Shown: positions 33,093 to 45,604 of the stretch, piece by piece | Layout of the letters: the number at the start of each line of letters is the position of its first letter | Numbering within the stretch: the stretch's first letter is position 1 | Program-made: the position numbers and the translations under genes | Assembly (NCBI GenBank): GCA_002633025.1 | Contig: NMRB01000011.1 | Span: forward strand, 659,826-723,825 | Reading direction: 5' to 3' | Length of the DNA: 64,000 nucleotides | From: Notospermus geniculatus | Lineage: Eukaryota; Nemertea; Pilidiophora; Heteronemertea; Lineidae | The notes under the pieces: model-generated | The model's input: only the letters and a program-made list of their open reading frames with translations | The model's database searches: none | What the model was told of the DNA's origin: nothing

Positions 33093-36000
33093 TCCCTCGT
33101 CGCAATACTAGTAGTCAACAAACACATTCTTTGGTACACACGTTACAGGCCTACACATCAACCCACCATCAAAACGCTCATTATAAACCCTATCTTGCAT
33201 CATACCAAGATAAAACCCCAATCCATGTTAAATAACCCACGTGTGCTTTCCTACTTTTCTCAACTTCGCCCCACACCGAGGTTACATTAATGACACAAAC
33301 CGATCATACATGTATTTACCGGTCCGCTCTTGAGCCCGAGGTTGATTGTCACGTGTGACCCCCCGCAGAGATTTTACCAGAAAATCCCGAAAAAAAGCAT
33401 ATTGAACGAAAAAAATCGTCATTTTTAATCAACGGGACATAACTAGACAAAAAAACGAACCCATGCCACATTATTGTCGTGAGATACGCTAATGCTTTAG
33501 TGCTGAAAATCGAGTTACAAACTCAAATCGGGCCCAATAATGGTCACTACTTACAGGGGCCACGTGAACCAATAACTCTATTTTTTGAATCAACCATATT
33601 CCCACCGATCACAAGTGGAGATGCTGTCTTTTACCACTGGAGGTCGGTATGTGTTATTTTCTTGGATTTATTGCCCATTCATGCCTTGGTATATAGATTC
33701 TGCATATTTCCCACATTCACAACAAAGAAGTAAAATTCGTGGATTCAGGATGACACCTTAAGAGCACCAGGGTTACCATTTTAATTTCATTCTTGGTCAG
33801 ACCACCTTCAAAAGGGATTTATTCTGGAGACGTTTTCCTTGCGAGAAGAATAATATAAGCCTCCCAGAGAAACCCCGTTTGCTCACAGTGTGGGTAACAG
33901 AGCTTCCTGGCTCCATATTGAGGATGAATAACACTTTTTTGCAGACTGCACTCATCACGCAAATATGATATAAGACAACCAATCAATCAAACTTCAATAT
34001 TGACAAGGATATACTTCTCTCTTACGAGTAACGCTGACCCTGGTTTAATTCAACAGGCATTGCCTTATTTGTCAAGCGATAAGAACTCGCCGGTGACAAA
34101 TTAAAAAAGTTGCTCTTCAGACTCGGGAAAATACTTGTAAAGCTTCATCTTTTTTATTCCTGCTCTATCATCTTTTTACAATACTGCCTGTACACAAGAT
34201 AGTAGTGCAACAAATTTTAATTTGATTTGATTTGACGTGACAGCAATCACCTGAAAATTGGCACCTCCCGATGTTTCGACTGTGATGACGAATTGAGAGC
34301 CCATGAGGACAATGCCAAAATATGTAACAATAAATTTTTTGCTTGTGTCTGAAACGACACGATGGCGAAGTAGAAAGTAATGCTTCGAGGGTAAGCAGTG
34401 ATCACTTGATGCATAAGATATCCCATCATATCTTCTCGTACTTGAAATTGAGAGGATGAGCTAAATAGGTGGATAAATCCCTACTACCATCGCGCCTTGC
34501 ATTAGGGCGCTATAGTGTTGTGAGGGTGACAATGATGGCCTATCAGGTGACTAATCCTGAAGAGTATCTACAGATCAAGTTCGGTTATTTTTGAAGGAAA
34601 AGAAAGCAACCATCTTGTTCATCTTGCTTGTATTGGTATGTGTCTACAAGATAATATATAGTTCTAGCACTTTAAGGCAACGAAGAACACACTTGCATTG
34701 ATAAATCCATGTAATCATTATTATTTTTTGAATAAACACCATAACATATACCTGCGTTGCCTTTCAAAGATATTCAAACAAAACTAAAAACAATACATCT
34801 AGTTTCAATCCAGCAGCACCATGTATTTTGTCATCCTCACATAAGAGGCGACGGTATCATTTATAACCTTTCAGGGAACACAACATAAAACGCATCCTCG
34901 ATATCCTATTTGAGGACAAACATGAAGAAAATCCAATTTATAATCAATTCCCAAAGGCTTTTAGAGATTTGTATATTGATAATATCTCCTTTTGTGTTTT
35001 TCCATCAGCGATTTAATGAATTTTTCGGATTAGGTATCCGGCTACAAAATAATCTCAGGGAAGTATGACATCAAGTATGGCTTTCTCAAGTTGCAAGATT
35101 TTGGTAAATGTGGGAGGTAAATCTTACAGTAGTCTATCTTTCTTGGGATACCTATAGGATCTTCTTAATAGACAGCCAGCTCACAGTCATACCTCTGATG
35201 TCTCCGAGGGGAAAAAAACTGTCAGAATCAATGCTCAGCAGTTTGATCAAGGTGGCGATGAAAAAAATACAGAAAAAAAATTGAAGGGATTCTTTAAAAC
35301 TTGCAGTGTCACCAGTGTGTAGCTGTCATATTCATTAGTTTTGATAAATCAGTTTGCACCTGACAGAGCTTCACAGAAATGATCTAATATTGTAGTGAAG
35401 TCAGGCGAATTTGCTGCCGGGGGAATTCTGTGATTGGCAGGCGCCCCTATTGCTTTCAGAAGGTATTGTTGAATTGTCAGGCTATGTTCATCAGTGTTTA
35501 AGGATCAAGTTTGAAATGGGTGACTGGGTTAGACTTCGGTTTGGTCTATTGCACGTACATGTTGTGTTTATTTTCATCTGCAACACTGTTAGTATAAGTA
35601 TGCTTTTCAGCCTCCTTGACCTGTTACTCTATTACAGTCTTCAGATAATGGTATGAAACACCGCGATACGGATGCAACAACCTTATATTATGTGGAGCAG
35701 AAATCATGAAAGAAAATCATTACGGAGCTATTCAGATGTCGTTCATGGTCGTTTGGAGTTTGTAATTATGTTAGCCCTCATTAGCCAGGAACTATGCTCA
35801 TACAGGTGTGTAAAATATCACCATTCCCTGTCACGGCATTCTTATAGACACTGAATGGATTCGTAGAATATTTCCTTCACAGCACGCTACGAGGAGGCAC
35901 AAATAATGACCATTCACACATGTAGATCTTTTTTCACCTGATGTAGTGTACATCTCTCAGTCCTGTTTATCGACTTATAGCTAGTTCAGTGAGGTTGGTA

Positions 36001-36165
36001 CAGATGGCATAGTAAAGAAATACTAAGGCAGTAGTCTTGTCACTATAGTTCCGGAGTAAACTTGTGACAGGCATCTCCTCAAGGGACTTCCACTCAGCCA
36101 AGTAAACACCAAGGAGTGGCAGTATTTCTTTCTACTCGTTCTGCCCTCAGGCTATGAGGTTGTGA
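33093..36165. other. Gene-free stretch
   Basis: Only short, unconvincing open frames occur. No repeat boundary was recognised in about 3 kb. Confidence 0.45.
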
Positions 36166-36772
36166 GAAGGAACATGTGAAAATGTTATTGACCACAGCCA
36201 AGTGACAGAAATTGATGGTCATCCCAGACAACACTATGTGGTGCAAATGACAGCAGTTATCTCTCAAGATGGGTGATATCCAGTGCCTCATCAACGCAAA
36301 TGTGTTATGTATTTGGCTTCAGTAGAGAACAGAGAAGAGGAGGGCAAAAGTGTGGAGAGTAAGCGTAATATCGATATTCCTCTGTCAGAAGTGAGGAAGT
36401 GTGAGCATGATGAGAGTAAAATGCACCCAGTGAATGTACGGTAGGGCCTACCATGAATTTCAAATCTGTCTACCTGTCAGTAAAGTGTGGTGGTTACAGT
36501 TTACCGCAAAATGCAAATAAATGCAGATGTCTAAGAATGATAAACGGCTTCAACGTTCCATGCCAAATTTTCAAAATGGTAATAAAGATTGATGAGGATA
36601 GAAGGAAAATTCTGCTGACAGGGAAAACGATGATGATGAAGAAGCAGCAAGTGACAGCTGCACGCTTCAGATACCCCGGAGCCACCGTTGCCAGGCGCCG
36701 AAGAAAATGCTGCTGAGGCAGAAGACGGGGTGCAATTTCTGCATCAATGAGTCGTGTGTGGTTACTGATTGA
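36166..36772 (+). pseudogene. Protein-like segments in two frames, possible decayed gene
   Basis: Three consecutive open runs have protein-like composition. Residues from 36166 to the TGA at 36274 include TEIDGHPRQHYVVQMTAVIS. In the same frame, 36277-36441 includes VENREEEGKSVESKRNIDIP and SEVRKCEHDESKM. In another frame, 36602-36769 includes ENSADRENDDDEEAASDS and ends KTGCNFCINESCVVTD before a TGA. The gaps are too short for normal introns of this genome (182-805 bp in MBD2/3), so an inactivated copy fits better than a spliced gene. I do not recognise a family. Confidence 0.25.
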
Positions 36773-38930
36773 TAATGAAAGATCAGCAATTTTTTAAAAC
36801 TTTAGGTATGTCTTAGTACCGTTGTAATTGGAACATGTTTTATCCACCATAAAATACTGTACATCAGCCTCTCTTCTTCCACTGTATTGTTTTTTACATC
36901 TGGCCTGTTTTAAAATGGGGCATCCCTCAGTTGCATGCAGTTAATAAGAATTGAGAAAAAGTAAGATGTAGTTTAACTTTGACCTTTTGAGTCTTCTCAG
37001 ACGTACGCCATTTTCAACATTCGATCACCTTATTCACTGCATTAATTAAGACAGAGTTCGTCATAGTTTTGTCATAGATATTGAAATATTGTCAACGGGA
37101 ATTTGATATTTATCAGATATAAAGTCATTTGGTGAAGGCAGGAAAGTTGCCATTAACGCTGGCCACATCATATACCATGATATATTATCCAAAGCAGCAC
37201 TTCCGGGACTGAATCATAATTTGTCAAATTGCAATAACCATCGATCAACGTGGTATATAACCTATCTCTATAATCTAGTGACATCATCCTTTAAAATGTC
37301 TGATTTTGTAAAAATGCACAGTAATTGTTTCTTATTAGTGCTTTTAGCAACAATTTGATCATTTTGACTGATGGTAGTCGTGACCTCGACCCCCTGGCAA
37401 TCTCCAAATCAAAGCTTTCCTTCTCGAAACTGCAACAATTCTTTCAATAATGAGGTCACTAACGGAGTGGCTCTCAACAGATTGAAAAATGCCTCATTAC
37501 CCGCCATTGACTGCCTTCTTCTCTCATCTCCTCTTTCTCATCAATGTGCTTAATTAACTGGTTACGATATTGACCGTCCATTGATTGCCCAATGAAAGGT
37601 GAGATGGTGCGGCAATACTGGTGAGGATTTGAAAGAATACTCTATATATTCCGTCGTGCAGAAAGTGCGAATCAATGAGATCAATCATTGGGGTATTTAG
37701 GTGCAGAGTTCCAGGATTTGTTGGTTTCAGTGGTGGTTAGCATGTACAGATAAACACTTCTGGCCTACACTTTAAGACAAAAGATGATACCCTGAGGTTG
37801 TCAAATATTTTTTGTTTGTCATCCTGGGTATGGGATGGAGAAGTGGGGACAAAAACAAGAATGACAAGAAAACTGCTCATCAAATCCTTTCCCCAAGAGT
37901 GTGATCTTCGCCAGTTAAGAGTAGACTGGGAAACAAAAATCTAGTAACGCCGTCATATTGACCAATGAATAGATACTTTGGATAAACGCTTGTCAGTTCT
38001 GACAAAAAAATTCTTCGTATGAGGATCAACTTTGACAAGTTGCCAAGATATTGTATAAGAGTTTTCAAATAAATAAAAATTCAATGATGTAACTAACTTG
38101 ACAATTTGCCAATTCAGGAAAAAATGTCTGCTCTGTCTTGTCTAGTTTTGATCTATACTCTCAAGTCGTGTTTTTTCAAGTGTTTTTTCTCTATTTCCCA
38201 ATATCCTGGAATATATATTCTTGTCATGCTTGACTGCAGAAACGTCTCATGGTTGGATGACTTCTTGAAGACAAATGACGATATTTCACTCTGTATGTAC
38301 CATTGTTTGAAGTCCATGTTCAAAATAACTCTGTTCAACTGAGGTCCTTCCAAATGAACGAAGCTGCTTCTGTGCAGTAAAAAATGGCCGGTCAACTCTA
38401 CATCTTTTTTTTGCCAGAGTAGAGAATATCACCACGAATGAATGTCCAGAATGATTTTACCATAAGACTTGACGAAGGATCATTTCATTTCAAAGATAGA
38501 ATTTTGGAGTTGAGACGTTTGCATTACATGTATTATCAAAAATAGATGGTACTATGAATAATTCTCCGTCACATGTGCGTACCAATGTCACCATGTCCTT
38601 CATCCACCTCGTTTCACAGCCTGTTGATGACTTATCCTAATTAGGTCTCAGCTTAATTACATCAGTCAGGCAATATACTGTCTCCATCTAAGTACTCGTG
38701 TTATATAGCCAGATGGCATGACATGGTTTAGCTCTCATATGGATTGTCGCGGAAAAATGAGAACCAGTCACTGGCCTGATGATAATCACCTTCGACCATA
38801 GTCATGCACCGAATGGAATTATTCGGGCAGCTTGGGGGAATTGATATATTTAAGTGCAACAACATGGCTAATAAATATTTTCCCCATCTATCTGTAAAAT
38901 TAGTAGTTCCTAATAACAATCCTTTGTTTA
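36773..38930. other. Gene-free stretch
   Basis: No gene, RNA gene or repeat was recognised. Confidence 0.45.
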
Positions 38931-39104
38931 TTGGTGAACTGGCTTTCTGGCATTCTCACTACTAAAATCACCACACTTTTTGCATTGTTCAATTTTGTCA
39001 CCGATTTTCCCCCTTTTCCTCCACGTAATCTATTGACTCTTGATGCACATTCAAATCATTTGAGATCAAAAGCGTGTCCGAATAAAGAAACTTGAATTAT
39101 TTCC
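38931..39104 (+). mobile_element. Dispersed promoter-motif repeat, truncated copy 2
   Basis: It matches the first 170 bases or so of the 22284 copy, from TTGGTGAACTGG through CGTAATCTATTGACTCTTGA to AATAAAGAAACTTGAATTAT, and then stops. Its common start with the other two copies suggests a real element end on the left. Confidence 0.85.
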
Positions 39105-41188
39105 TTCATCTGTTCTTTACGTGTTATACATCTGATGCTTTCTCCACTTGCAACACGTAGTTGTGGCAGGAGCTACATGTATGCCAGCATACAGTGTACA
39201 TTGTGTAAACATCTTTGCTACTCCTGTCCCTCTGAACATATCTCCCTACGCTGAGATCAGACCTTTGTGTGAAGATCCGATTTCATCTTCTGGGCAATCC
39301 TTCATCTATTATTAAGGAATATATAGGAAAAACATTCACTTGGAGGGCCATTCGTTGGTAATTGATTCCACTAAGTCGAGTATGTTGGGGTTCTTCTTCA
39401 TGATGGAGGTAAACATACTCCAAGGACATCTTATGGGGAGACAAACGATCCTGCGGTATCCATCTCTTTTGATCAGACAGTTTGGCATCAGGGGTTTCAT
39501 TCCATGATTTTTTTTCAGCCTTTCTTGGTAAGGCAGGAGTCAATGTGCGTCAGCAACCTTCACTCAGTGCAATGCTGGACAAGCCAGGACCGACTATCCT
39601 TCAGTGCTGAAAAAGGGCCAACTGCCTTAAAGGTCGACTAAGAGCGGACTGATGGTGATCTGTCGAACTAGAAACTGCGGAGACGTTTTGAGAACTAGTG
39701 ACATGAAAATCAGCGTCCAAGTTCAAGTAACCAATTCTATATTTTGACTTCCCTTTTCGTCTGATGAGAAAATCTAGCAAATAACAACAGCTACCTTCCC
39801 TGTAGTTGGGCACCAACATGCTGCTGCTGCTGTACTTCTTCGTCATATCCTGCCTTCTCTGATATAAACATATGCATCTCTAATGCTGGGCTAGTTCGAG
39901 CAATATTTACTAGTTACTCGTGTAGCACTTGAGAGCATCACTCCATCATCATCAATTGTGGTCAAATGGTGTGTAATTTGGTCATCATTCTGAAGTGCCT
40001 CAAAGAGATAGCATTGGTACGGATATGTACACATCAATTCCAATAGAACTTCCACCATTATCTTTTTAACTCTTTCATTGTGTAACTTCACCATTTCTTT
40101 TCCTCCATCTATTTCAGTCTTTTACATGCAAATCAGCATTTGCTTCGGAATATTAAAAATGCCATTACGAGGTCACAGAATTACTAGTTGTTTTTAATTC
40201 CTCCCCAACAACCAAGTCAATGACTTACTGCGAGAAATTTTGAGGCGATGGTGTCTCCTGCTTTCATATTCCTATTCCCAAGACTAAGCTCAACTACTAG
40301 AGGTACCTCTCCGCAGGCAAGTTTTGTTGCCCTAGCAAGTTCTTAGAAAGTAAGCTCTCGAGTAGAACTCCATGAGTGTAGTTGTCAGCATCATTGCCTT
40401 CAGATATCTCGAGAGCGATCAGCAAGTACCTGTCAGTCCTGGAGTTTTCTCTCAGATGGAGAAGCTCCTTATTGTGTGCGAATTCTCTCCTCGCCACAAT
40501 CCCCTACATGGTAACAACTTTCTCCCTGAGAGAACATGCACATTATCAAAATGCTTTCCGACCCTCGTTGAGACGCTCTAAGAGTTCCTCGTTGCATGCT
40601 ATTTGGTATGTCATTACTACCACATTGTGTAGATGGGTAACTTCGTTTTATCAGCTTGGATGACTTAAATTCGTCAGTGATACAAAGAAAGGCTTCCCAT
40701 GGGCTGAATTATCTTTCGCTATTGATTCCAGTGTTACGGATGTAACGCAATCTGTGTTGAATTTGTTTGCTTTGTCAATTGAAATGGATATGAAAGTATT
40801 ATTGCTTTGTAATGGTAAATGGTATGAGATCTTCAGGAATGCAGTATTATTCATCAAAAAAGACTTCAAAGTTCCAGAATGGCAGCTTTCAGATTGCAGG
40901 TTTTAGAATAACATTGCCAAATCAAGCTTGTGTATAGTTGTCACTTCTAAAAAAGCAACAATGGAAGGGTGTATTTTTCACCTGATCTGACCGTTTCCAA
41001 CTGAATATCTGACTGCCACTTCTGCTCTGATGGCCCTATTAAACCACCGCATATCACCAAATTATTTCCTTTCTCGTAATTGTATCCACGTCGATCATGA
41101 TAATAAAGTTATAACAAATAACTACATTTCAGGTGGAATGATTGTATTATCTTTGATTACTAACTCGATTGAAGCGATTGCAGTTATA
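39105..41188. other. Gene-free stretch
   Basis: No exon or repeat was recognised. Confidence 0.45.
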
Positions 41189-41310
41189 GACAAGTCTTGC
41201 GCCGAAAATGGTTCATGGGGGAATTGAGTTTGACAATGCCGAATGGAGTAGGCCTATGTTAAGCTGTGCATTCAAATTCACGTCCACACCAAAACGTCAA
41301 CAAAGCGACA
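41189..41310 (+). repeat. Dispersed repeat, copy B (empty site)
   Basis: It matches 32915-33092 but lacks the hairpin. The site reads CCTATGTTAAGCTGTGC, against CTATGTTA plus hairpin plus TTTAAACTGTGC in copy A. Confidence 0.7.
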
Positions 41311-42060
41311 TTGCTGCCAAAAAAAAACTGTGACACTGTTACTATATGCATTCTGAAAAAAAGAAAGATTCACGGTTAGCCTTTAAAGCTTTCAATCAGG
41401 TGGACAATTCCTTTCTAATTGGTGAAGAATAAAGTGGTCTAGATATTCATCTGTCCTTTCATTAAATTTACCGATTTGTTTCCCCAGATTTGCTTTTCCA
41501 ATCACTTTGCTCTAACGGTATGTGTTGTTGTGAAGTTGGCGTACCGATACCAACAATCGAAGTGAATAAGGCAAATCGTGCTTTCGCTTATTGGCTGTGG
41601 ACATTTGCGATTAGGTTAGACATTGAATTGGCATGATTTTCGCTCTTGTGAATCACTGCTGTTGCTGGACGTATAGTAATTGCCTGCTCATATTGACAGA
41701 AGCTGTATGATGTTAGACTCGGAATTAGATACAGCGGTTTCTTGTGCATCGTCACATGGAGCGGAGTGGCTTTCCTGTTATGTGTGAGATTACATAGCAA
41801 ACATAGCGCTAATGTACACCTCTTCGCTTTGGTTTCATTTTCTTCCTACCCTCGATGCAGCAATGTACATGTGTACATATGTTGTGTGGTTGTGAGGCAA
41901 TGGCCAGGCATCTTATTGGTTGGTGGTGGGCTCGAGGTTCTTCGAGGTCGTCATTATCTGCCGAAAAAGTGTGGTCAGCTCGATGTTTTAAAATTACTGT
42001 TGAGTTTCTGAGTAAAGCCACTTTCCTTACAGATGACACTCCACATAAAGCGTCACGCTA

Positions 42061-42597
42061 TGTTTGTTATGTACACTGTATACCCCAGTGCTCGCGAGTG
42101 TACGCATCGATTAGGATTGCTCGACAAGACTGTTCGAATCTACGTATTTGAATCACCTTAGTTTTCAATTAGGCATGGAAACTGTTGCTACACATAAAAT
42201 AACAAGTTAAAGTATGTTGCCTTACCTGATGAAGGGTTAGTTATGGTGCCACAGCGCGTCGAACTTCTCAAGTGATGAAAGTGATGAAAGAATGGCGGCC
42301 ATTTTAACTGAAACATGGTGTACCGCTCAGTGAGATCACGTGATTCAATATGACCAATCAGAAGGCGTCCTCAAAAGTAACCTCGTAAATTTCTCAAAAA
42401 ATCGTACAAACTCCAAGCCGGTGAAATAATTCAAACTTCTTTATTCGGGACACGCTTTGACCCCAAATGCTTTGAATATTCATCAATAGTCAATAGATTA
42501 CGTGAGAGGAAAAGGGCGAAAAATCGGTGACAAAATTGAACAATGCTAAAAGTGTGATGATTTTAGTGGTGAGAATGCCAGAAGGCCAGATCACCAA
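42061..42597 (-). mobile_element. Dispersed promoter-motif repeat, copy 3
   Basis: This is the most complete copy, inverted relative to 22284 and 38931. It starts at minus-strand TTGGTGATCTGGCC (42597) and runs through the shared AATAAAG, CCAAT, E-box, YY1-like and GTTCGACGCGCTGTG blocks to about 42061. It has no coding capacity. Confidence 0.87.
42291..42358. promoter_or_regulatory. YY1-like, E-box and CCAAT cluster inside repeat copy 3
   Basis: AATGGCGGCCATTTT (42291-42305) contains a YY1-like core, TCACGTGA is a perfect E-box (CACGTG at 42337-42342), and CCAAT is at 42354-42358. Three promoter-type motifs within 70 bp suggest the repeat carries its own pol II promoter. Activity is inferred. 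Confidence 0.45.
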
Positions 42598-43216
42598 TAC
42601 TTACAACATTGTAACATTCAGTGGAAGGTTAAAGACGACGAAGTCATGAAGATTTGCGGAGAGAGCTCTGCTATGGCATTGTTATGACCATTTTATTCTG
42701 ACCCTGTGAAAAATCTCAAAATATCCTTCCCCCAAGGGATAACCTTCTCCCTTGATTGGAGAGTGTTGCTATTCTGATTCAAACTGATTGTTTCTTTGTA
42801 AGGATTCCTTCCCACAAGAGAGCTACGCGCTGCGCTGTGGTGCAGACAAATTGATTTGCAATTTGAATGAGTATCGAGGGTGAGGTAGGTTTACAACCCA
42901 GGTGTAGACAGCCACACATATCACATTAGCTGGTATCGATCACACTTGCCCATTTTATGAGCATTGGGATTTTAATAAAATATTGGCTTTGGCGAATTCA
43001 AACAGAGATAATGATCTCTGCCTCTTTTTCAAGAGCCCCATGAGGATTTCTTAACCAATTCCTCAAATGTTCTCTTCATTTAAGGAATATACTCAGGAGT
43101 GTGTTCACTGTGATGAATGTCTTTTTATAAGGAGTAAGTGTTCATCTATATGATAAATTGCTATTCTGCAGACATTGCAGGGATACTATGACCTAGCACA
43201 ACATCAGTATACATGA

Positions 43217-43277
43217 TTTTTTGCAGTATGACTCCTCTATCCATCTCATGATTTGTACAGTCATACTGCAGAAAAAA
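43217..43277. repeat. Hairpin of about 61 nt
   Basis: TTTTTTGCAGTATGACT pairs with AGTCATACTGCAGAAAAAA, with a 2-base bulge, around a loop of about 25 bases. Length is in the microRNA-precursor range, but the paired stem (about 17 bp) is short for one. Confidence 0.6.
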
Positions 43278-43401
43278 ATGCTTGCTTATCGACATGGAAC
43301 ACTGATTAGGCAGACAACATTTCCCTTGAGATTGCGAGAGAGAAATGATGTAACCTTTCTGAAAATCAATGCATATGTAACGTATCGAATATTGGGCCTT
43401 A

Positions 43402-44232
43402 CTACATGCCCTGGTCGACCACAGCATTTTCTGCAATAACTGTTCCATCAAGATACTGCCGATAAGCAAGCATCATTTCCATGGTGGCCCAATTCACATC
43501 CAGATAATACCCTTCATTGGTCACCATCAAAGCCCGTATTAGTCGGTCAGCTTTGTCCGACTGCTCAGTAACGGTGATGAAGATCTGACCAATATGCTCA
43601 GTGAGGCTGTTTAGATGCCACTCTTGGTCATTACTCAGATCTCCTGCATTTGATTTGTACCATTCATGTTGCTGATGAAACAATTGTTTGTTATTAGGCG
43701 GATTTTTGCGGATGATTTTTCATCATATGAAAACATTTGAGGAAATGACTCAAACTGTCCTTGTTTTGGTGAAGAAGCTCTGATGCTGGTGTTAGAATAA
43801 TTATCACATGGAACTAAAGGGAGATACAATTGTTTTATATTGACACCGTAAGATCCAGCTTGACATTTTCTTGGTGGTCAGTAAGCTTTAAGTATGAGGA
43901 AAAAAGTCTGAGCTGACGAGACCAATTGATGTCTTGCAACGATCTCCGATGAGGCAATGCTTCAGTTGACAATTCGTGATTTGTAATTCGGATGGCTAAG
44001 CGAATAAATTTACTGAAAAGGAGCAAAAAGTCTCCAATGATCATTGTGATCAGACTGATAAATGCTCATCAATGTCCCTTAAGTTGGTCAGGGCAGAGTG
44101 ATGGGCAAGAATAGGACGGCAGGGACCACCAATACTGGTGTTAATGAGCTTCGTTGCAGTAGGAACCGAAGCCACAAGTGAAAATGCAGTGCATACCAAG
44201 TGGTCATTGTCCACATGGATTTGTGAGGCTCT
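43402..44232 (-). pseudogene. Unidentified protein-like segments, candidate exons or decayed gene
   Basis: Read on the minus strand, four open segments have protein-like composition. 44232-44053 includes VDNDHLVCTAFSLVASVPTA; 44044-43835 includes FIRLAIRITNHELSTEALPH; about 43790-43700 includes SELLHQNKDSLSHFLKCFHM; 43671-43405 includes QHEWYKSNAGDLSNDQEWHL and VTEQSDKADRLIRALMVTNE. Plausible acceptors precede three of them (CTCCTTTTCAG, CTAACACCAG, GTTTCATCAG), but donors are weak, gaps are short and frames do not join. The last segment, 89 codons without a stop, is the strongest. No family was recognised. Confidence 0.3.
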
Positions 44233-45163
44233 TTACTGGAGAGGAATGAGACCAATAACTTGTCCAAATGATGAGAGGTTGTTGAGGAGAACGTATTGAT
44301 TCTTCACAGGCCTTGCTTACTTCGTTGCTTGGTTCGTGATTTGCACGCTATAAGTAAACCAATACCCCAAGGATACAGCTCTGTGACTTGAAGCAACTGG
44401 ATAGCGAGGAAGGTGCACTTTTATCGGTGAACACCGCTTCCTTCAAAGTCCTTGTGCCCTTACTTGAGAGACGCCCTTCTTCCTTCTGGAGATGTTGACA
44501 CAAAATTGGCTTCGTCTATCAAAATGGTAAATGATTGTTTCATCATGCAACAAATCAATCGTCGTCTCATGTTTACGATTGTAGTTACGAGAAGTTATCC
44601 TAGATGGGAGGACTGTCTATCGTGAACTACGTAACAGTGATCTGGTCGCCGTATAGAATTGCACAGCGAGAGATAGACGGATTAAGATCACAAAGATCAC
44701 GCTCTCCATTTGTCGTCGTGCAATTTCAGTAAATTTGAGATGAATTTGCTGGACAAGATGAGAACATTACCCAAAACTGACGTCCTTTTATAAACTAAGG
44801 TTTAAACGGCCCAAAATTCAAAAATTGTTCTATGGTCGGGGTTAGGGAATCCTGCTTGAAACTAGCTTAGAACATAATCACGGCTTTCACTCAGCTCACT
44901 TTCATTAGTTCATGATCCTCATTCCACAAGGAATCAACCACATTCAATGAGCCTTCAATCAAGGAGTTGTCCCATTTGAGCAGCCACTGGCTTATGGCCA
45001 GTCACTGGGTCCAACAGACAAACCAATACCAATAATACAAATTCAGAATGTATGTGCACACGGTCCATAGGTTAAGGTATGATCGCTTTCTACACATAAT
45101 TGCTACTTGTCCTATGAGGACCAGCCCCATTGTGTCAGTTCTTCAGTGCAAGCAAATAGGACC
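44233..45163. other. No clear feature
   Basis: Minus-strand open runs at about 44300-44760 look faintly protein-like in changing frames and may continue the block just described. Nothing can be assigned. Confidence 0.35.
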
Positions 45164-45344
45164 TTATGCCCGTTGTACACGGTAGGATTTTTTTGTACTA
45201 AAAATTATAAATGAGGCTCCCAGTGAAGGGTGATTTCGGTCATAGGCTACCGATTGCCTGCTGAAAGCCATATTGTGAACACCCATTTGAGCCCCATTTA
45301 TAATTTTTAGTACAAAAAAATCCTACCGTGTACAACGGGCATAA
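45164..45344. mobile_element. Foldback MITE, 56-bp arms with one mismatch
   Basis: Arms 45164-45219 and 45289-45344 pair almost perfectly. The ends are TTATGCCCGTTGTACACGG and its inverse, with GGATTTTTTTGTACTAAAAA further in. The centre is 69 bp. The terminal TA on both sides is compatible with a TA target site. Confidence 0.93.
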
Positions 45345-45604
45345 TTCACAATGCTCTCGTAATTTATTGGAGTGCTGAAAGCATTGTTTACTTGCTGGCA
45401 CCTATTGTTCACTCTACTCAAACTGTAGGGTTTGCGCCCTCTTTAATTTACAGGGGATTTGTGAATAACGTCTCGAGCAATGGGAGGAAACTTCTTGCAA
45501 TGACCAAGAACAGAGCAAGCACAAGACGACACCATTCTCGAAGGAGCCACTTGGTTTGGATTCACTGGACTGAATTCTACGAGCTGAAGATCTAGATGGA
45601 TCCC

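Noticed and set aside
44390-44560. Minus-strand ILIDEANFVSTSPEGRRAS-like stretch, considered as part of a DDE transposase
   Set aside because: Only one short block resembles the catalytic region. Frames break on both sides and no partner blocks were found.
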